Made by a program: the position numbers and the translations under genes. 64,000 bases of DNA from an uncultured Oscillospiraceae bacterium. Lineage in GTDB: Bacteria; Bacillota; Clostridia; Oscillospirales; Oscillospiraceae. This document shows positions 1 to 7,964 of this stretch, in pieces (position 1 is the stretch's first letter; each line of letters begins with the position of its first letter). A model generated the notes under the pieces. It made no database searches, was not told where the DNA came from, and was given only the letters and a program-made list of their open reading frames with translations. Location: assembly GCA_947623745.1 (NCBI GenBank), contig CANQHN010000007.1, positions 59,580 to 123,579 on the forward strand. Direction: 5' to 3'.

Positions 1-515
1 TCCAGCAGCTCCCGCAGGGTCAGGCCATACCGGATCGCCAGCCCCCACAGGGTCTCCCCGCCGGCCACCGTGTGGTACTTTGCCTGTCCGGCCGGGCTGT
101 CCCCGCCCGCGGCTGCGCCGCCGGATGTCCCGGCCCCGATCTGGCCCACCGTGCCGCTGTACGCCCCCGCGTCCTCCCAGAAGGCGAAGGAGTAGCGCAC
201 ATAGTCCGGCCTGGGCTCCTGCTCCAGCCGCAGCTCCACAAAGTAGGCGTTGGCCGTCTGCCACAGGGGATGGATCAGCAGCCCCGGCCCCTTGCTGTAA
301 AAGGTGTTGGCCAGCGCGCCGAACTGGGCGTAGGCCTCCGGCCCCACGAACTCCCCCTCCCCCCGCATCACCCGGCGGGTCCGCCCCAGGTCCTGGAGGT
401 AATAGGTCCCGAAGGGCACCTTGTTCACCGCCATCTTCCGCTCGTAATCGATGGAGTACACCCTGGGGTTGTAGGGCCAGGTGAACTCCTTATACCGCAT
501 TGGCGCCAGTATCAA
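1..515 (-). CDS. Contractile-tail LysM / DNA-circularisation-N family protein (3' end missing)
   Basis: The reading frame opens with TTG at 515, about 7 nt after a TAGGAGGGGG ribosome-binding site, and runs off the left edge after about 171 residues. The first ~110 residues (around VPFGTYYLQDLGRTRRV and the tryptophan-rich stretch near residue 90) resemble the N-terminal domain of Mu gpN/XkdP-type tail proteins. An Ala/Gly linker follows, then a LysM repeat beginning YHTVAGGETLWGLAIRYGL. In PBSX- and Mu-like phages such proteins sit after the tape measure and connect tail tube to baseplate; LysM binds peptidoglycan. ATG 500 is an alternative start, but it lies farther from the Shine-Dalgarno. 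The family call comes from motif reading and gene order. Confidence 0.75.
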   Translation of the reverse strand, partial: MILAPMRYKEFTWPYNPRVYSIDYERKMAVNKVPFGTYYLQDLGRTRRVMRGEGEFVGPEAYAQFGALANTFYSKGPGLLIHPLWQTANAYFVELRLEQEPRPDYVRYSFAFWEDAGAYSGTVGQIGAGTSGGAAAGGDSPAGQAKYHTVAGGETLWGLAIRYGLTLRELL

Positions 516-534
516 TGGCTCCCCCTCCTAACGC

Positions 535-1209
535 TCAATATAGGGTAAATTCCCCGTCGTACCGCCGGGCGTCCCGCTCAAAGACCCGGTCGATCTGCCT
601 CGCACCCAGCTGGGCCGTGGTCACAGAGCGCTCGACCGGCAGCGTCCGGCCCTCCTCGCTCTGGACCGGCGGAGACAGCGGGGCCCGCCGGTACAGGGCC
701 GCCTGCTCCGCCCAGGTCACCCGGCCCAGCAGGACGCCGGGCTGTCCGGCCTCCCCCGCCTGGTCCAAAACCGCCCCCGCCCGCGGCGCAGGGGCGGGCT
801 CCCCCAGTTGGAAAAAAACAGTTTCTATGCGATCTGCGCCCCCGGCCGCGGTGGTCCCTGCCTGGGGGGCGCCGGTCACCACGTCCGTCCCCTCCGACCG
901 CCCCGGCGCCTGTCCCACCAGTCCGGCCGCATCCCTGGCCCGCTCCGTCTGTCCGCTCAGCACGTCCGCCCGGTACTCCCCTGCCGGTTCGGCCTCATCC
1001 AGGGCGATCTGAGCCATATCTCCGTCCAGAGCCGCCTGTCCCAGACCGCGCTCCTGCGCCGTCTCCGGTCTCTCCGGTCTGTCCCGCTCCGGGAGCTCGC
1101 CGGCGAGGACCGGCCCCGGTAGTTCCAGCCGCTCCTCCAGCTCCTCTCGGACCTCCCGCTCCTCGTCCGGGCCCGCCAGCTCCAGCAGCTCCTCCAGATA
1201 GTCTCTCAA
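535..1209 (-). CDS. Acidic 224-residue tail protein in the tape-measure position
   Basis: Starts at TTG 1209, overlapping the stop of the frameshifted chaperone gene (TTGA), so it is probably translationally coupled. The N-terminal 45 residues are strongly acidic and helical, the middle is Gly/Ala/Pro-rich and low in complexity, and the last ~30 residues (ARQIDRVFERDARRYDGEF) look conserved and folded. There are no membrane helices or long coiled coils. In contractile-tailed phages the gene between the chaperone pair and the gpN/LysM gene is the tape measure, normally 500 residues or more. This protein is far too short for that and I do not recognise its family. It may be a reduced tape measure or an unrelated morphogenesis factor. 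Confidence 0.7.
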   Translation of the reverse strand: MRDYLEELLELAGPDEEREVREELEERLELPGPVLAGELPERDRPERPETAQERGLGQAALDGDMAQIALDEAEPAGEYRADVLSGQTERARDAAGLVGQAPGRSEGTDVVTGAPQAGTTAAGGADRIETVFFQLGEPAPAPRAGAVLDQAGEAGQPGVLLGRVTWAEQAALYRRAPLSPPVQSEEGRTLPVERSVTTAQLGARQIDRVFERDARRYDGEFTLY

Positions 1210-1834
1210 CGCCCGCTCTCCCCCTTCATGGCCAGGAACCGCTCCATGTCAAAGGAGGCGTTCACCTCGCCGCCAGTCCCCCGCGCCGGCGCGCCGCACA
1301 CCGGGCACCGGCGCTCCAGCGCCCGCTCCCGGCACTCCGGGCACATCCGCCCCAGCTCCTCCTCATCGTCCAGCAGCTGGTTGACCAGGCACCACAGGTA
1401 GTCCCTGTCCCGCATCTGCCGGGCGCGCCTCTCCGTGGGCAGCGCCCCGAACTGCTTGAGCACCCGCCAGCGCAGCCGCTCGGCCTGGTCGGAGCTCAGT
1501 TTTTTTTTACGTTCTCCAGCTCCGTCTCACTCAGGGACAGGGCGGGGTTCTCCCTGCGGTCGAACTCCCGCCACCGGGCGCTGAGCGAAACGATCTCCGC
1601 CACCGTCAGCCCGGCCAGCACCGCCCGGCCGCTGTCGAACATGGGCCTGTCCCCGCTCATCAGGGCCCGGGAGAGCAGGCAGGCGTTGGAGCACAGCGCC
1701 CGCTCCCGCTCATCGCAGGCCAGCTCCCCCGCCTCCCGGCGGGCCTGCAAGATCTCCAGCGCGGACAGCAGCCGCAGCTGCATCCCGTTATCCAGCTCCA
1801 GGGTGTCCGCCCCGGCCAAAATGGACCCCTCCAC
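1206..1834 (-). CDS. Tail assembly chaperone GT fusion made by -1 frameshift
   Basis: This is the extended product of the overlapping 112-residue chaperone gene. Ribosomes slipping back one base at 1499-1505 read through its stop into the -1 frame, which stays open for 97 more codons, giving about 209 residues. The extension begins LSSDQAERLRWRVLKQFG and contains a zinc-ribbon-like pair of knuckles (CPEC and CPVC). A free-standing start at GTG 1463 is possible, but the frame is open right back to the slippery site and has no good ribosome-binding site of its own. In lambda (G/GT) and many long-tailed phages both forms are needed, in a fixed ratio, to load the tube protein on the tape measure. 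Confidence 0.75.
1496..1834 (-). CDS. Tail assembly chaperone, short form (G / XkdN analogue)
   Basis: A 112-residue protein starting at GTG 1834, four bases after the tail tube stop, behind a GGGGGTG ribosome-binding site. The sequence is helical, with the pattern LSRALMSGD...VLAGLTVAEIVSLSARWREF that is characteristic of chaperones following sheath and tube genes. It ends at TGA 1496-1498 immediately after an A9 run, exactly where the slippery heptamer lies. Its role would be to hold tail tube subunits and deliver them to the assembling tail. The assignment rests on position, size and the frameshift arrangement more than on strong sequence identity. Confidence 0.75.
   Translation of the reverse strand: MEGSILAGADTLELDNGMQLRLLSALEILQARREAGELACDERERALCSNACLLSRALMSGDRPMFDSGRAVLAGLTVAEIVSLSARWREFDRRENPALSLSETELENVKKN
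1499..1505 (-). other. Programmed -1 ribosomal frameshift site (A AAA AAC)
   Basis: In the zero frame the codons are GTA AAA AAA AAC TGA. The heptamer A AAA AAC is an ideal X XXY YYZ slippery sequence, placed directly before the stop codon. Slippage gives CTG AGC TCC, the frame of the downstream ORF. GC-rich sequence follows that could form a stimulatory stem. Confidence 0.75.
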
Positions 1835-1837
1835 GGC

Positions 1838-2227
1838 TCACACCCCCGTCTCGATGCGGCGGCTGGCCACGATGGTGACCTTCTCCATCACCATGTCGCC
1901 CAGGGTGCCCACCTCACTGATGCTGCTCCACTGGCAGTCGGCGTAGATGATCTTCCGGTCCGGCTTGCAGATCACCAGGGAGAACCCGGACAGCTTATAG
2001 AAGTCCAGCCCGTCCCGGATGGCCTCGTCGGTGGCGTACAGCCGGCTCAGCTCCAGCACGTGGCTGGTCTGGCCGGGCATGGTGGCCACAGGCTCCGCCT
2101 CGCCGAATGCCTCCACCACCTTGCTGGTCTTGGTGGCCTTGGCGGTGTAGCTCTGCACCACGGCCACCTTGGTCCCGTTGATCTCCAGGTAGATGTCGCT
2201 GCTGGTAGGAAATCCCGCGATACTCAT
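1838..2227 (-). CDS. Contractile tail tube protein (XkdM-like)
   Basis: A 129-residue protein that follows the sheath gene by 15 bases. It has the beta-rich pattern of tail tube subunits: an N-terminal DIYLEINGTKVAVVQSY strand pair, a central region listing the residues taken up by conformational change, and a closing MVMEKVTIVASRRIETGV strand. Length matches XkdM/FII-type tubes (about 130-150 residues). It would polymerise into the inner tube through which DNA passes. The sheath-tube-chaperone order strongly supports the call. Confidence 0.85.
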   Translation of the reverse strand: MSIAGFPTSSDIYLEINGTKVAVVQSYTAKATKTSKVVEAFGEAEPVATMPGQTSHVLELSRLYATDEAIRDGLDFYKLSGFSLVICKPDRKIIYADCQWSSISEVGTLGDMVMEKVTIVASRRIETGV

Positions 2228-2242
2228 GCTCTATCCCTCCCG

Positions 2243-3301
2243 TCAAATGGAGATGTGGGCGCTCAGCCAGATCTGGTTGAGGCCGTGGGCCACCGTGAAA
2301 GTGAAATCCACCAGACACACCGTGGGGTTGGCGCTGTCGGCGGTCACCGTCACGTTGTCATACCCAGTGATGACCTCCCGGCTGATCTTGTTCTCCAGCT
2401 CCAGGATCACCTGGGAGCGGATGCTGCCCCGGGTTTGCTCGGTGTTCTTGCTGCGCTGGAAGCGGCTCTTCAGCGCAGAGCGGATGGTGGGGATCACGTC
2501 GTCCACGATCAGGATCGTGGACAGCTCCCGCCAGGTCCTGTCCGCCTCACCCTCGGTGGTGGTCCGGGTGGTGATGCCCCGCACCACCGACACCTGGCCC
2601 CCCACCCGCTCCACGGGGGTCACGCCCCCCTGGATCAGCGCGTCCAGGGTGTTGTCGTCGTAGCGCTGCTCCAGGCCGCTCAGGCCGGCGAGCACCGCGC
2701 CCCCCAGAGGCAGAGCGGGGTCAGTCTCCGCGGCGATGGCCCCGGCTACCGCCGCCGCCACCGTCAGGCCGGACATGGCGCTGCCCTCGCCGTCAGCGCC
2801 GCCGGGCCCCACCAGCACCACGCGCTCGCTGTTGATGGCCTTGGCCCGCTGGATCAGGTCCTGGGACGCCTCGTTTTTCGTCCCGGCCACCACGGCGATG
2901 CGCTCCATCCTGGTCTGGGAGGCCTGGACCACCGCGTCCCGCAGGGCCTGCTGCACCGTCTGGTCGGTGCTGTCGCAGATCATCACCTGGATGTCCTCCA
3001 GGGCGCCCATCTGCTCAAAGGCGTCCTGATAGCCCTCGCCGTCGGCGATGGGCAGGGCCACCACCTTGCCCGCGCCGTTGCGCAGAGCCAGGCGGATCAG
3101 GTCGGTCATGCTCTCGCCGGTGCCGGCGCCGAAGGCGCTCACCGCCTGGTCCACGCTGGTCACGGTCACTGGCGTCCCGGCCGTGGCCTGGGTGTTCACC
3201 GCCACCAGGCCCACCGTCTTACGCCCGTCGCTCCCGCTGATCACCGAGGACGCGTCGTAGCTGGAATACACTCCCGGCCGCTCATGGCTCGTCATACTCA
3301 C
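2243..3301 (-). CDS. Contractile tail sheath protein (XkdK-like)
   Basis: A 352-residue protein whose start overlaps the stop of the preceding gene by four bases. The N-terminus (HERPGVYSSYDASS) is the usual sheath handshake strand, and the C-terminal third (IVDDVIPTIRSALKSRF ... ITGYDNVTVTADSANP) has the canonical sheath domain with the conserved RS.L..RF and GY..V motifs. It is compact compared with T4 gp18 and similar in size to simple PBSX/Mu-type sheaths. It should surround the tube and contract to drive it into the host envelope. Confidence 0.9.
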   Translation of the reverse strand: MSMTSHERPGVYSSYDASSVISGSDGRKTVGLVAVNTQATAGTPVTVTSVDQAVSAFGAGTGESMTDLIRLALRNGAGKVVALPIADGEGYQDAFEQMGALEDIQVMICDSTDQTVQQALRDAVVQASQTRMERIAVVAGTKNEASQDLIQRAKAINSERVVLVGPGGADGEGSAMSGLTVAAAVAGAIAAETDPALPLGGAVLAGLSGLEQRYDDNTLDALIQGGVTPVERVGGQVSVVRGITTRTTTEGEADRTWRELSTILIVDDVIPTIRSALKSRFQRSKNTEQTRGSIRSQVILELENKISREVITGYDNVTVTADSANPTVCLVDFTFTVAHGLNQIWLSAHISI

Positions 3302-3801
3302 TGTCTGATTCCTCCTCGAATCTCAAAGTCCAAAAATGCGCCGCCCGGCTCGGTCACCGCGCAGAGGCAGGCGGTGCACTCCGCCTGCGCCGGCCTGCGC
3401 AGCAGCCGCTCCCGGTCGTCGTACACCGTCTCGCCGCAGCTGAACTCCGTCAGAGTCAGCCCCTCCGGGGCCCCGTCCTGAAGGGCCGCCGCCAGCGCGT
3501 CGAAGGTTCTCTGCACGGCCCCCTCGCCGGTCTGGGCGGCGGCGTACAGGTCCAGGCCAAAGGTGAGTTTGACCTTCCGGCCGTACAGTTCCTCCCACTG
3601 CCCGGAGTCCCGGTTGAACCTCTCCCCCAGGTAGTCCTGGAACCCCGACGGCCCGGCCTGGCACCTGCGCAGGGACACCAGCACCACCGGCTCCGCCTCC
3701 GCCCTGCGCTCCCCCTCGGGCCACGCGGTCAGGGCGTTGACGCCCCGCTCCTTCAAAAAGGCGCACATCCGCTCCCGGATCAGCTCCAGTCCTCCGCTCA
3801 T
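3298..3801 (-). CDS. Phage tail terminator / neck-type protein
   Basis: Start is ATG 3801, overlapping the stop of the preceding gene as ATGA; 167 residues. An in-frame upstream extension to 3837 has no ribosome-binding site and lies inside the neighbour, so it is rejected. Features such as SLRRCQAGPSGFQDYLGERF and a C-terminal beta region resemble the ~150-170-residue protein that precedes the sheath in PBSX-like modules (tail terminator or completion proteins). The function is assigned by position; the sequence alone is not decisive. Confidence 0.6.
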   Translation of the reverse strand: MSGGLELIRERMCAFLKERGVNALTAWPEGERRAEAEPVVLVSLRRCQAGPSGFQDYLGERFNRDSGQWEELYGRKVKLTFGLDLYAAAQTGEGAVQRTFDALAAALQDGAPEGLTLTEFSCGETVYDDRERLLRRPAQAECTACLCAVTEPGGAFLDFEIRGGIRQ

Positions 3802-4130
3802 ACGTTCTCCTTGTCCGCCGGGAGCAGCACCGCCCACCAGTGGGACACACTCTGCCCCACATAGAAAACCTGGGCGGACAGCACCTCGAACTCCCTGTCC
3901 AGCCAGACCACCCGGTCTGTCCCCGCCTTCAGCTCCACCTGGGGCTCCCCCAGATACAAAAACCGGTCCTCCCTGCGCAGGCCCAGGGGGGTTGGCATAT
4001 GCTGCCGCCCCTCCGGCCGGGTGACGATGGGCTGCACAAAGGCCCGGGCGGGGATACGCTCCCCCGCCCGGACCACCTCCACCGTCTGGCCGTACCGCCG
4101 CATCAGATCCAGCACCGTCTGCTCCATCAT
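3798..4130 (-). CDS. Head-tail joining / connector-type protein
   Basis: A 110-residue beta-rich protein between the upstream connector and the tail terminator, overlapping both by four bases. Its pattern (FVQPIVTRPEG ... FLYLGEPQVELKAGTDRVVWLDREFEV) fits the small SH3-like head-tail joining family (XkdH/Phage_H_T_join type) that closes the portal side of the head. A second start one codon downstream is equally possible because the sequence begins Met-Met. Confidence 0.6.
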   Translation of the reverse strand: MMEQTVLDLMRRYGQTVEVVRAGERIPARAFVQPIVTRPEGRQHMPTPLGLRREDRFLYLGEPQVELKAGTDRVVWLDREFEVLSAQVFYVGQSVSHWWAVLLPADKENV

Positions 4131-4480
4131 CCCGGCACCCCCCGGAAGGCGAAGCCCTCCTCCGCGCAGTAGGGCGCCATCAGCCGCAGGGCCTGCTCCC
4201 GCAGCTGGGCGCTGTGGGAGCTCCCGCCGCCGGTCCTCACCGTCAGCTCCCCGGCGGTGAAGGACTCCACCTGGCCGGCGCCGCCGCTGTCATACAGCGC
4301 ACCGAGCACCAGCCAGGCCGCCGCCACCGGGAAGGCCCCGCCGCAGTCCTGGGCGGTCAACCCGGGCCTGAGCCGGCCCTCCAGCTCCGCCTGCACCGCC
4401 TGGCACAGCTTCTCCAGCAGCGTCTCGTCCCAGCTGCCGCTGCCCATGGCTCTCACCAGACTCATGATCTCCTGGATCAT
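4127..4480 (-). CDS. Head-tail adaptor (gp6/XkdG-region-like) protein
   Basis: A 117-residue, mainly helical protein whose start overlaps the capsid stop by four bases. The hydrophobic segment AFPVAAAWLVLGALYDSG and the C-terminal helix (LREQALRLMAPYCA) fit the small helical adaptors that dock under the portal in HK97/SPP1-type heads. The position directly after the major capsid gene is the classic one for this role. The family is not certain from sequence alone. Confidence 0.6.
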   Translation of the reverse strand: MIQEIMSLVRAMGSGSWDETLLEKLCQAVQAELEGRLRPGLTAQDCGGAFPVAAAWLVLGALYDSGGAGQVESFTAGELTVRTGGGSSHSAQLREQALRLMAPYCAEEGFAFRGVPG

Positions 4481-5493
4481 TTCAGCTTCAGCACCTGGCT
4501 GGCGCCGTCAAACAGCTTGGCGTAGCCGCTGATGACGGTGATGGCCGCCCGCTCCAGCTGGCGGTCGATGAGCTTGTCGTACTCGATCATCACGTCGCTG
4601 CCCTGCACCATCTCCAGGGCGAAGCGCTTGTCCAGGCCGATGATGGTGTCCGCGGGCATGGCGGAGGTGCGCAGCAGGTTGGCCCCCAGGGGGGTGGACA
4701 GCTTGCCGGTGCCCTGGAAGTTCAGGCCCGTCAGGGGGTTCTGGAACTCCTCCAGCTTGAGCATCTTCACCATCACGTCGTTGCCCACCAGCAGGGTGTT
4801 CATCTCATAGGGGTCGAACTTGGCCCAGAAGTCCACCAGGTCGTCGTAGGTCACGGCGCCGGAGCCGGCTGTGTTGTGCACCGGCGCGGCGTTGTCGTTG
4901 CCGTCGCCGTTGAGGATGACGCTGATGGCGTCCTCCAGCTGCTGGCGGGCGATGTGGGCGCCGATCTGGCGCAGGGTCACGGAGAACAGGTCCAGCTTCT
5001 GGTAGCGCACCGCCTCATAGCTGGCCACCAGCATACGGCCGCGCTTGTGCAGCTTGACCAGGTTGGCCTGGACTTTCACCGTGGTGCTGGGCAGCTGGGC
5101 GCCCTCGTCCACCTGACGCAGGCGCTTGCTGTCGCCGCCGGCCTCGGCGGTGATGGAGCGGTAGTCCATCCCGTCAAAGCGGGTCACCGCGGCGGTGATG
5201 GCGGGCAGCAGGTTCTCCTCCTCCATGCCCTGGTGCACCGCCCGGGCGATGTACTCGGGGAAGAGCACGGCGGAGTCGGCGGTGCGGAAAAACTTCTCCA
5301 CCACGTCGCTGCCCGCGCCCTTCACCTTGATGTCGAAGCGCTTGAGCTGGCGCTGAAAGGCGTCCAGGCCCTCCAGCGCGGTGCCCCTGTACTGCTCGCT
5401 GGGGTCCTGGCGCTCCAGCACCTGGGTAAAGGTCTGACCGGCCTGCTGGTACATGCCCTTCTCCAGCTTCAGGTTCTCAAACCGATAACTCAT
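4477..5493 (-). CDS. Phage major capsid protein, HK97-type fold
   Basis: 338 residues; the ATG follows a weak purine-rich site. The order of segments fits an HK97-fold shell protein: a charged N-arm (MSYRFENLKLEKGMYQQAG), an E-loop/spine region around residues 80-150 (SAVLFPEYIARAVHQGM; MDYRSITAEAGGDSK), and a P-domain with LVGNDVMVKMLKLEEFQNP. It also has the terminal A-domain strand AITVISGYAKLFDG. It is placed after the protease and a decoration protein and before the connectors. No N-terminal delta domain is obvious, so scaffolding may come from the protease C-terminus. Confidence 0.85.
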   Translation of the reverse strand: MSYRFENLKLEKGMYQQAGQTFTQVLERQDPSEQYRGTALEGLDAFQRQLKRFDIKVKGAGSDVVEKFFRTADSAVLFPEYIARAVHQGMEEENLLPAITAAVTRFDGMDYRSITAEAGGDSKRLRQVDEGAQLPSTTVKVQANLVKLHKRGRMLVASYEAVRYQKLDLFSVTLRQIGAHIARQQLEDAISVILNGDGNDNAAPVHNTAGSGAVTYDDLVDFWAKFDPYEMNTLLVGNDVMVKMLKLEEFQNPLTGLNFQGTGKLSTPLGANLLRTSAMPADTIIGLDKRFALEMVQGSDVMIEYDKLIDRQLERAAITVISGYAKLFDGASQVLKLK

Positions 5494-5513
5494 CGTAATA
5501 TACCCCCTTCATA

Positions 5514-5855
5514 TTACAGGAGCAGCACTGCGGTCTTGCCGGTGCTGTCACTGTCCACCACCAGATACTCCCGGCCGGACTCGTCTGCCTTCACGCCGCC
5601 GGCGCCGTCGGCCGACAGCTTGGTCCAGCCCAGGCCCACCTCGCCGGCGGCGCTCACCTGGACGAACCCTTTCACCTGCACGGCGGCAAAGCCGCCCCGG
5701 CCCTCCAGGGCCACGCCGCAGAAGGCGTCGCCGTCGTCACAGGGGCCCGCTTCGCCGCTGCCCGTCACCTTGGCCACCTGTCCGCCCTTCAGGCCCTCCT
5801 TCACCGCGAAGGTGGCCGCCACCGCGCCGATGTCATCAAAGGAAATCGTTTTCAT
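5514..5855 (-). CDS. Capsid decoration / head-stabilising protein
   Basis: A 113-residue beta-rich protein with a good GGAGGAT ribosome-binding site before ATG 5855. The Gly/Val-rich layout (EGLKGGQVAKVTGSGEAGP ... VQVKGFVQVSAAGEVGLGW) resembles the small beta-barrel proteins of the lambda gpD/DUF2190 kind that trimerise on mature heads. The location between protease and capsid gene agrees with that role. Membership of a specific family was not verified. Confidence 0.65.
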   Translation of the reverse strand: MKTISFDDIGAVAATFAVKEGLKGGQVAKVTGSGEAGPCDDGDAFCGVALEGRGGFAAVQVKGFVQVSAAGEVGLGWTKLSADGAGGVKADESGREYLVVDSDSTGKTAVLLL

Positions 5856-5874
5856 CTCTGCCCATCCTCCTTTT

Positions 5875-6801
5875 TCAAATCAAAAACGCCCCGTCCTGTT
5901 CAGGGCCGTTTTTCTCCGATGCCTTGTACTCCAGCTGGGGCTTCAGGCCGAACCGCTTCTCCGCCCTTCCGCCGAACACCCGCTTGAGCTCCAGCAGCTC
6001 CCGCTCCTCCAGCTTCCCGGCGATGTCCCGCAGCACGGCCACGTCCAGGCCGTTCTCGGCCAAACCGCCCAGGCGCACTACGTCGCCACGCAGCCGCTCC
6101 AGATAGCTCCGGCCGGCCCGGGCCTCCCTCTCCAGCTGCTCCAGCTCCGCCCGGCAGCCGGGGTGGCTCTGCACCAGCTGGGCCAGCTTCTCACAGCCGC
6201 CCAGGCCCTTCATCACCCCGGCGTCCCGCTGGGCGGGCACCGCCACGAAGGAGAACTCATACGCGTCGGCCGCCCCCTCCAGGCTGGCGTAGCACAGCTC
6301 GCCGTTGTAGGTCTGCCCCTTCTTATGGACGCATTTGCCCAGCTCCTGGCCGCAGATGGAGCACACGGCGCGCTCCACCGCGCAGCCCACGCTGACCTCC
6401 TTCTTGATGCCGCCCTCGATCTCGGCGATCAGGTCCTGGTTGGCCTGGGTGCGCACCATGTAGGCGTACCCCTTCAGGTAGCAGTACCCGTCCCCCGCCC
6501 GGGTGAGCCGCTCCGGCTCATGCACCAGCTCCGTGCGGTAGATGCGGGCGCTCTGCCCCCTGGCCGACCAGTTGTGGTCAAAGATGCCGCTCCTGCCCAC
6601 GAACAGCTCCGCCAGCTCTGCCAGCGTCTCCTCCGGGAAGCGCTCGAAATCCCGGTCCACCTCGTTGTCGCACAGGCGCACGGCGAAGGTGTAGACCTCC
6701 TCCGCGCTCAGCTCCCTGCGGCTGTGGCGGTTGATGAGCTCCAGCTCCTCCGGGCTGGCCGCCACGCTCTGTCCCCCCTGGGACTGCTTTACGATCCTCA
6801 T
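5875..6801 (-). CDS. Prohead protease with C-terminal scaffold-like tail
   Basis: The ATG at 6801 overlaps the portal stop (ATGA); 308 residues. The N-terminal ~180 residues form an HK97-family serine protease: the catalytic His lies in IFDHNW and the Ser in KKEVSVGCAV, and FSFVAVPAQRDAG marks the end of the domain. A four-cysteine insert (CSICGQELGKCVH) may bind zinc. The last ~120 residues are charged, helical and coiled-coil-like (LEQLEREARAGRSYLERL), as in protease-scaffold fusions that cleave themselves during head maturation. Confidence 0.85.
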   Translation of the reverse strand: MRIVKQSQGGQSVAASPEELELINRHSRRELSAEEVYTFAVRLCDNEVDRDFERFPEETLAELAELFVGRSGIFDHNWSARGQSARIYRTELVHEPERLTRAGDGYCYLKGYAYMVRTQANQDLIAEIEGGIKKEVSVGCAVERAVCSICGQELGKCVHKKGQTYNGELCYASLEGAADAYEFSFVAVPAQRDAGVMKGLGGCEKLAQLVQSHPGCRAELEQLEREARAGRSYLERLRGDVVRLGGLAENGLDVAVLRDIAGKLEERELLELKRVFGGRAEKRFGLKPQLEYKASEKNGPEQDGAFLI

Positions 6802-7937
6802 GCCTTTTCCCCCTTCATTTGTTCCGCCTGGGCGTCGTACAGCCGCGCCCTGGCCTCCTCCACGATGTCCTGGAGGTTGATGTCGTCCCACACCACCTCC
6901 GCGCCGCCGCCGAAGCCGTGCAGCCGCAGCCACAGCCGGCAGATGCGCTCCACCACCGGCTCCAGCGTGCGCCGGATGGCGGTGATCTCGCTGGTCATCA
7001 CGTCCGCCTGCTGGGTGCTCATCCGCTCGGTGGAGGACCAGCTCAGCCCCAGCAGGAAGGGCGGGATGCCCGTGCGGGCCACCATCTGCTCCAAAATCTG
7101 CCGCACCGGCACCTGGCTGTCCAGCACCTGGTTGTCCGCCCCGATGACCTTGATGTCCACGTCGCCCACAGCCACGAAATCCCGCACCGCGCCGCTGCGG
7201 GTCTCCTGCATGGCCGCCGTCCACTCCCGCGCCAGCACCTGGCACCGCTCCTGGGCGTACATCCCGTCCCCCTCGCCCGGCTTGCAGATCACCGCGAAGC
7301 GCACGTTGCCCATGCGCTCCCAGTTGCTCCCCATGGCCTGGTAGATTTTCAGCAGCAGCTCGGTCAGATAGGGCAGCGAGCGCAGCAGCGACGTGCCGTA
7401 GGGGTTGTCCGCCTCGGGCTGAAAGGGGGTGAACAGCAGCAGGTCCTGCCGAGGCAGCGGCTCGGGCGTCCCCCCGGTTCCCCGGCTGCACAGGGTGAAC
7501 TCCAGCGGGGTCTCCCCCTCCCGAATCTCCACCTGCTCCGGGTCAGCGCACAGCAGCGCCGCGATCTCCCGGCCCTCACTGTCCAGCACCAGCTCCCCGA
7601 TCCCCCGGCCGCAGGTGAGCATACTGTCCAGGTACATATCCAGGAAGGACTGTATCCCCCGCTGTCCCCGGCCGGTCTCCACGTCCCGCAGGAACATCTC
7701 CAGCCCTGCCTGGGCCGCCGGCTCTTCCGCCCGGGCGGACACGCCGCCGCACAGCCGGATGAGCTTGATCACCGCCGCGTCCACGATGGGCACCGCCTCC
7801 CGGATGGTCCGGTACAGCCGCATCTCCCCCCGGTTCAGGGGGACGTAGCCGTCCAGCACCCCGAAGGGGTGGCACTGCCCGTCCCGGATCTGCACCGCCG
7901 CTCCCACCGGCTCCGTCTTTTTCTGAAACCATCTCAT
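6798..7937 (-). CDS. Phage portal protein
   Basis: About 379 residues from ATG 7937 (MRWFQKKTEPVG, a typical short basic portal N-terminus). GTG 7955 is an in-frame alternative with a weaker site. Portal hallmarks include the early LNRGEMRLYRTIREAVPIVDAAV helix, the ADNPYGTSLLRSLPYL segment and the C-terminal GIPPFLLGLSWSSTERMS region. The dodecameric portal is the DNA entry channel and docks the terminase encoded just upstream. The 27 bp gap after terL and the ATGA overlap with the protease show one transcription unit. Confidence 0.88.
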   Translation of the reverse strand: MRWFQKKTEPVGAAVQIRDGQCHPFGVLDGYVPLNRGEMRLYRTIREAVPIVDAAVIKLIRLCGGVSARAEEPAAQAGLEMFLRDVETGRGQRGIQSFLDMYLDSMLTCGRGIGELVLDSEGREIAALLCADPEQVEIREGETPLEFTLCSRGTGGTPEPLPRQDLLLFTPFQPEADNPYGTSLLRSLPYLTELLLKIYQAMGSNWERMGNVRFAVICKPGEGDGMYAQERCQVLAREWTAAMQETRSGAVRDFVAVGDVDIKVIGADNQVLDSQVPVRQILEQMVARTGIPPFLLGLSWSSTERMSTQQADVMTSEITAIRRTLEPVVERICRLWLRLHGFGGGAEVVWDDINLQDIVEEARARLYDAQAEQMKGEKA

Positions 7938-7964
7938 AAACCCCGTCCGCTCCACCTTTCTCGA

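Noticed and set aside
2060..3481. Long plus-strand open frame (473 codons) over the phage genes
   Set aside because: It is the antisense shadow of the sheath and tube genes; His/Gly/Leu-rich shadow composition, no ribosome-binding site.
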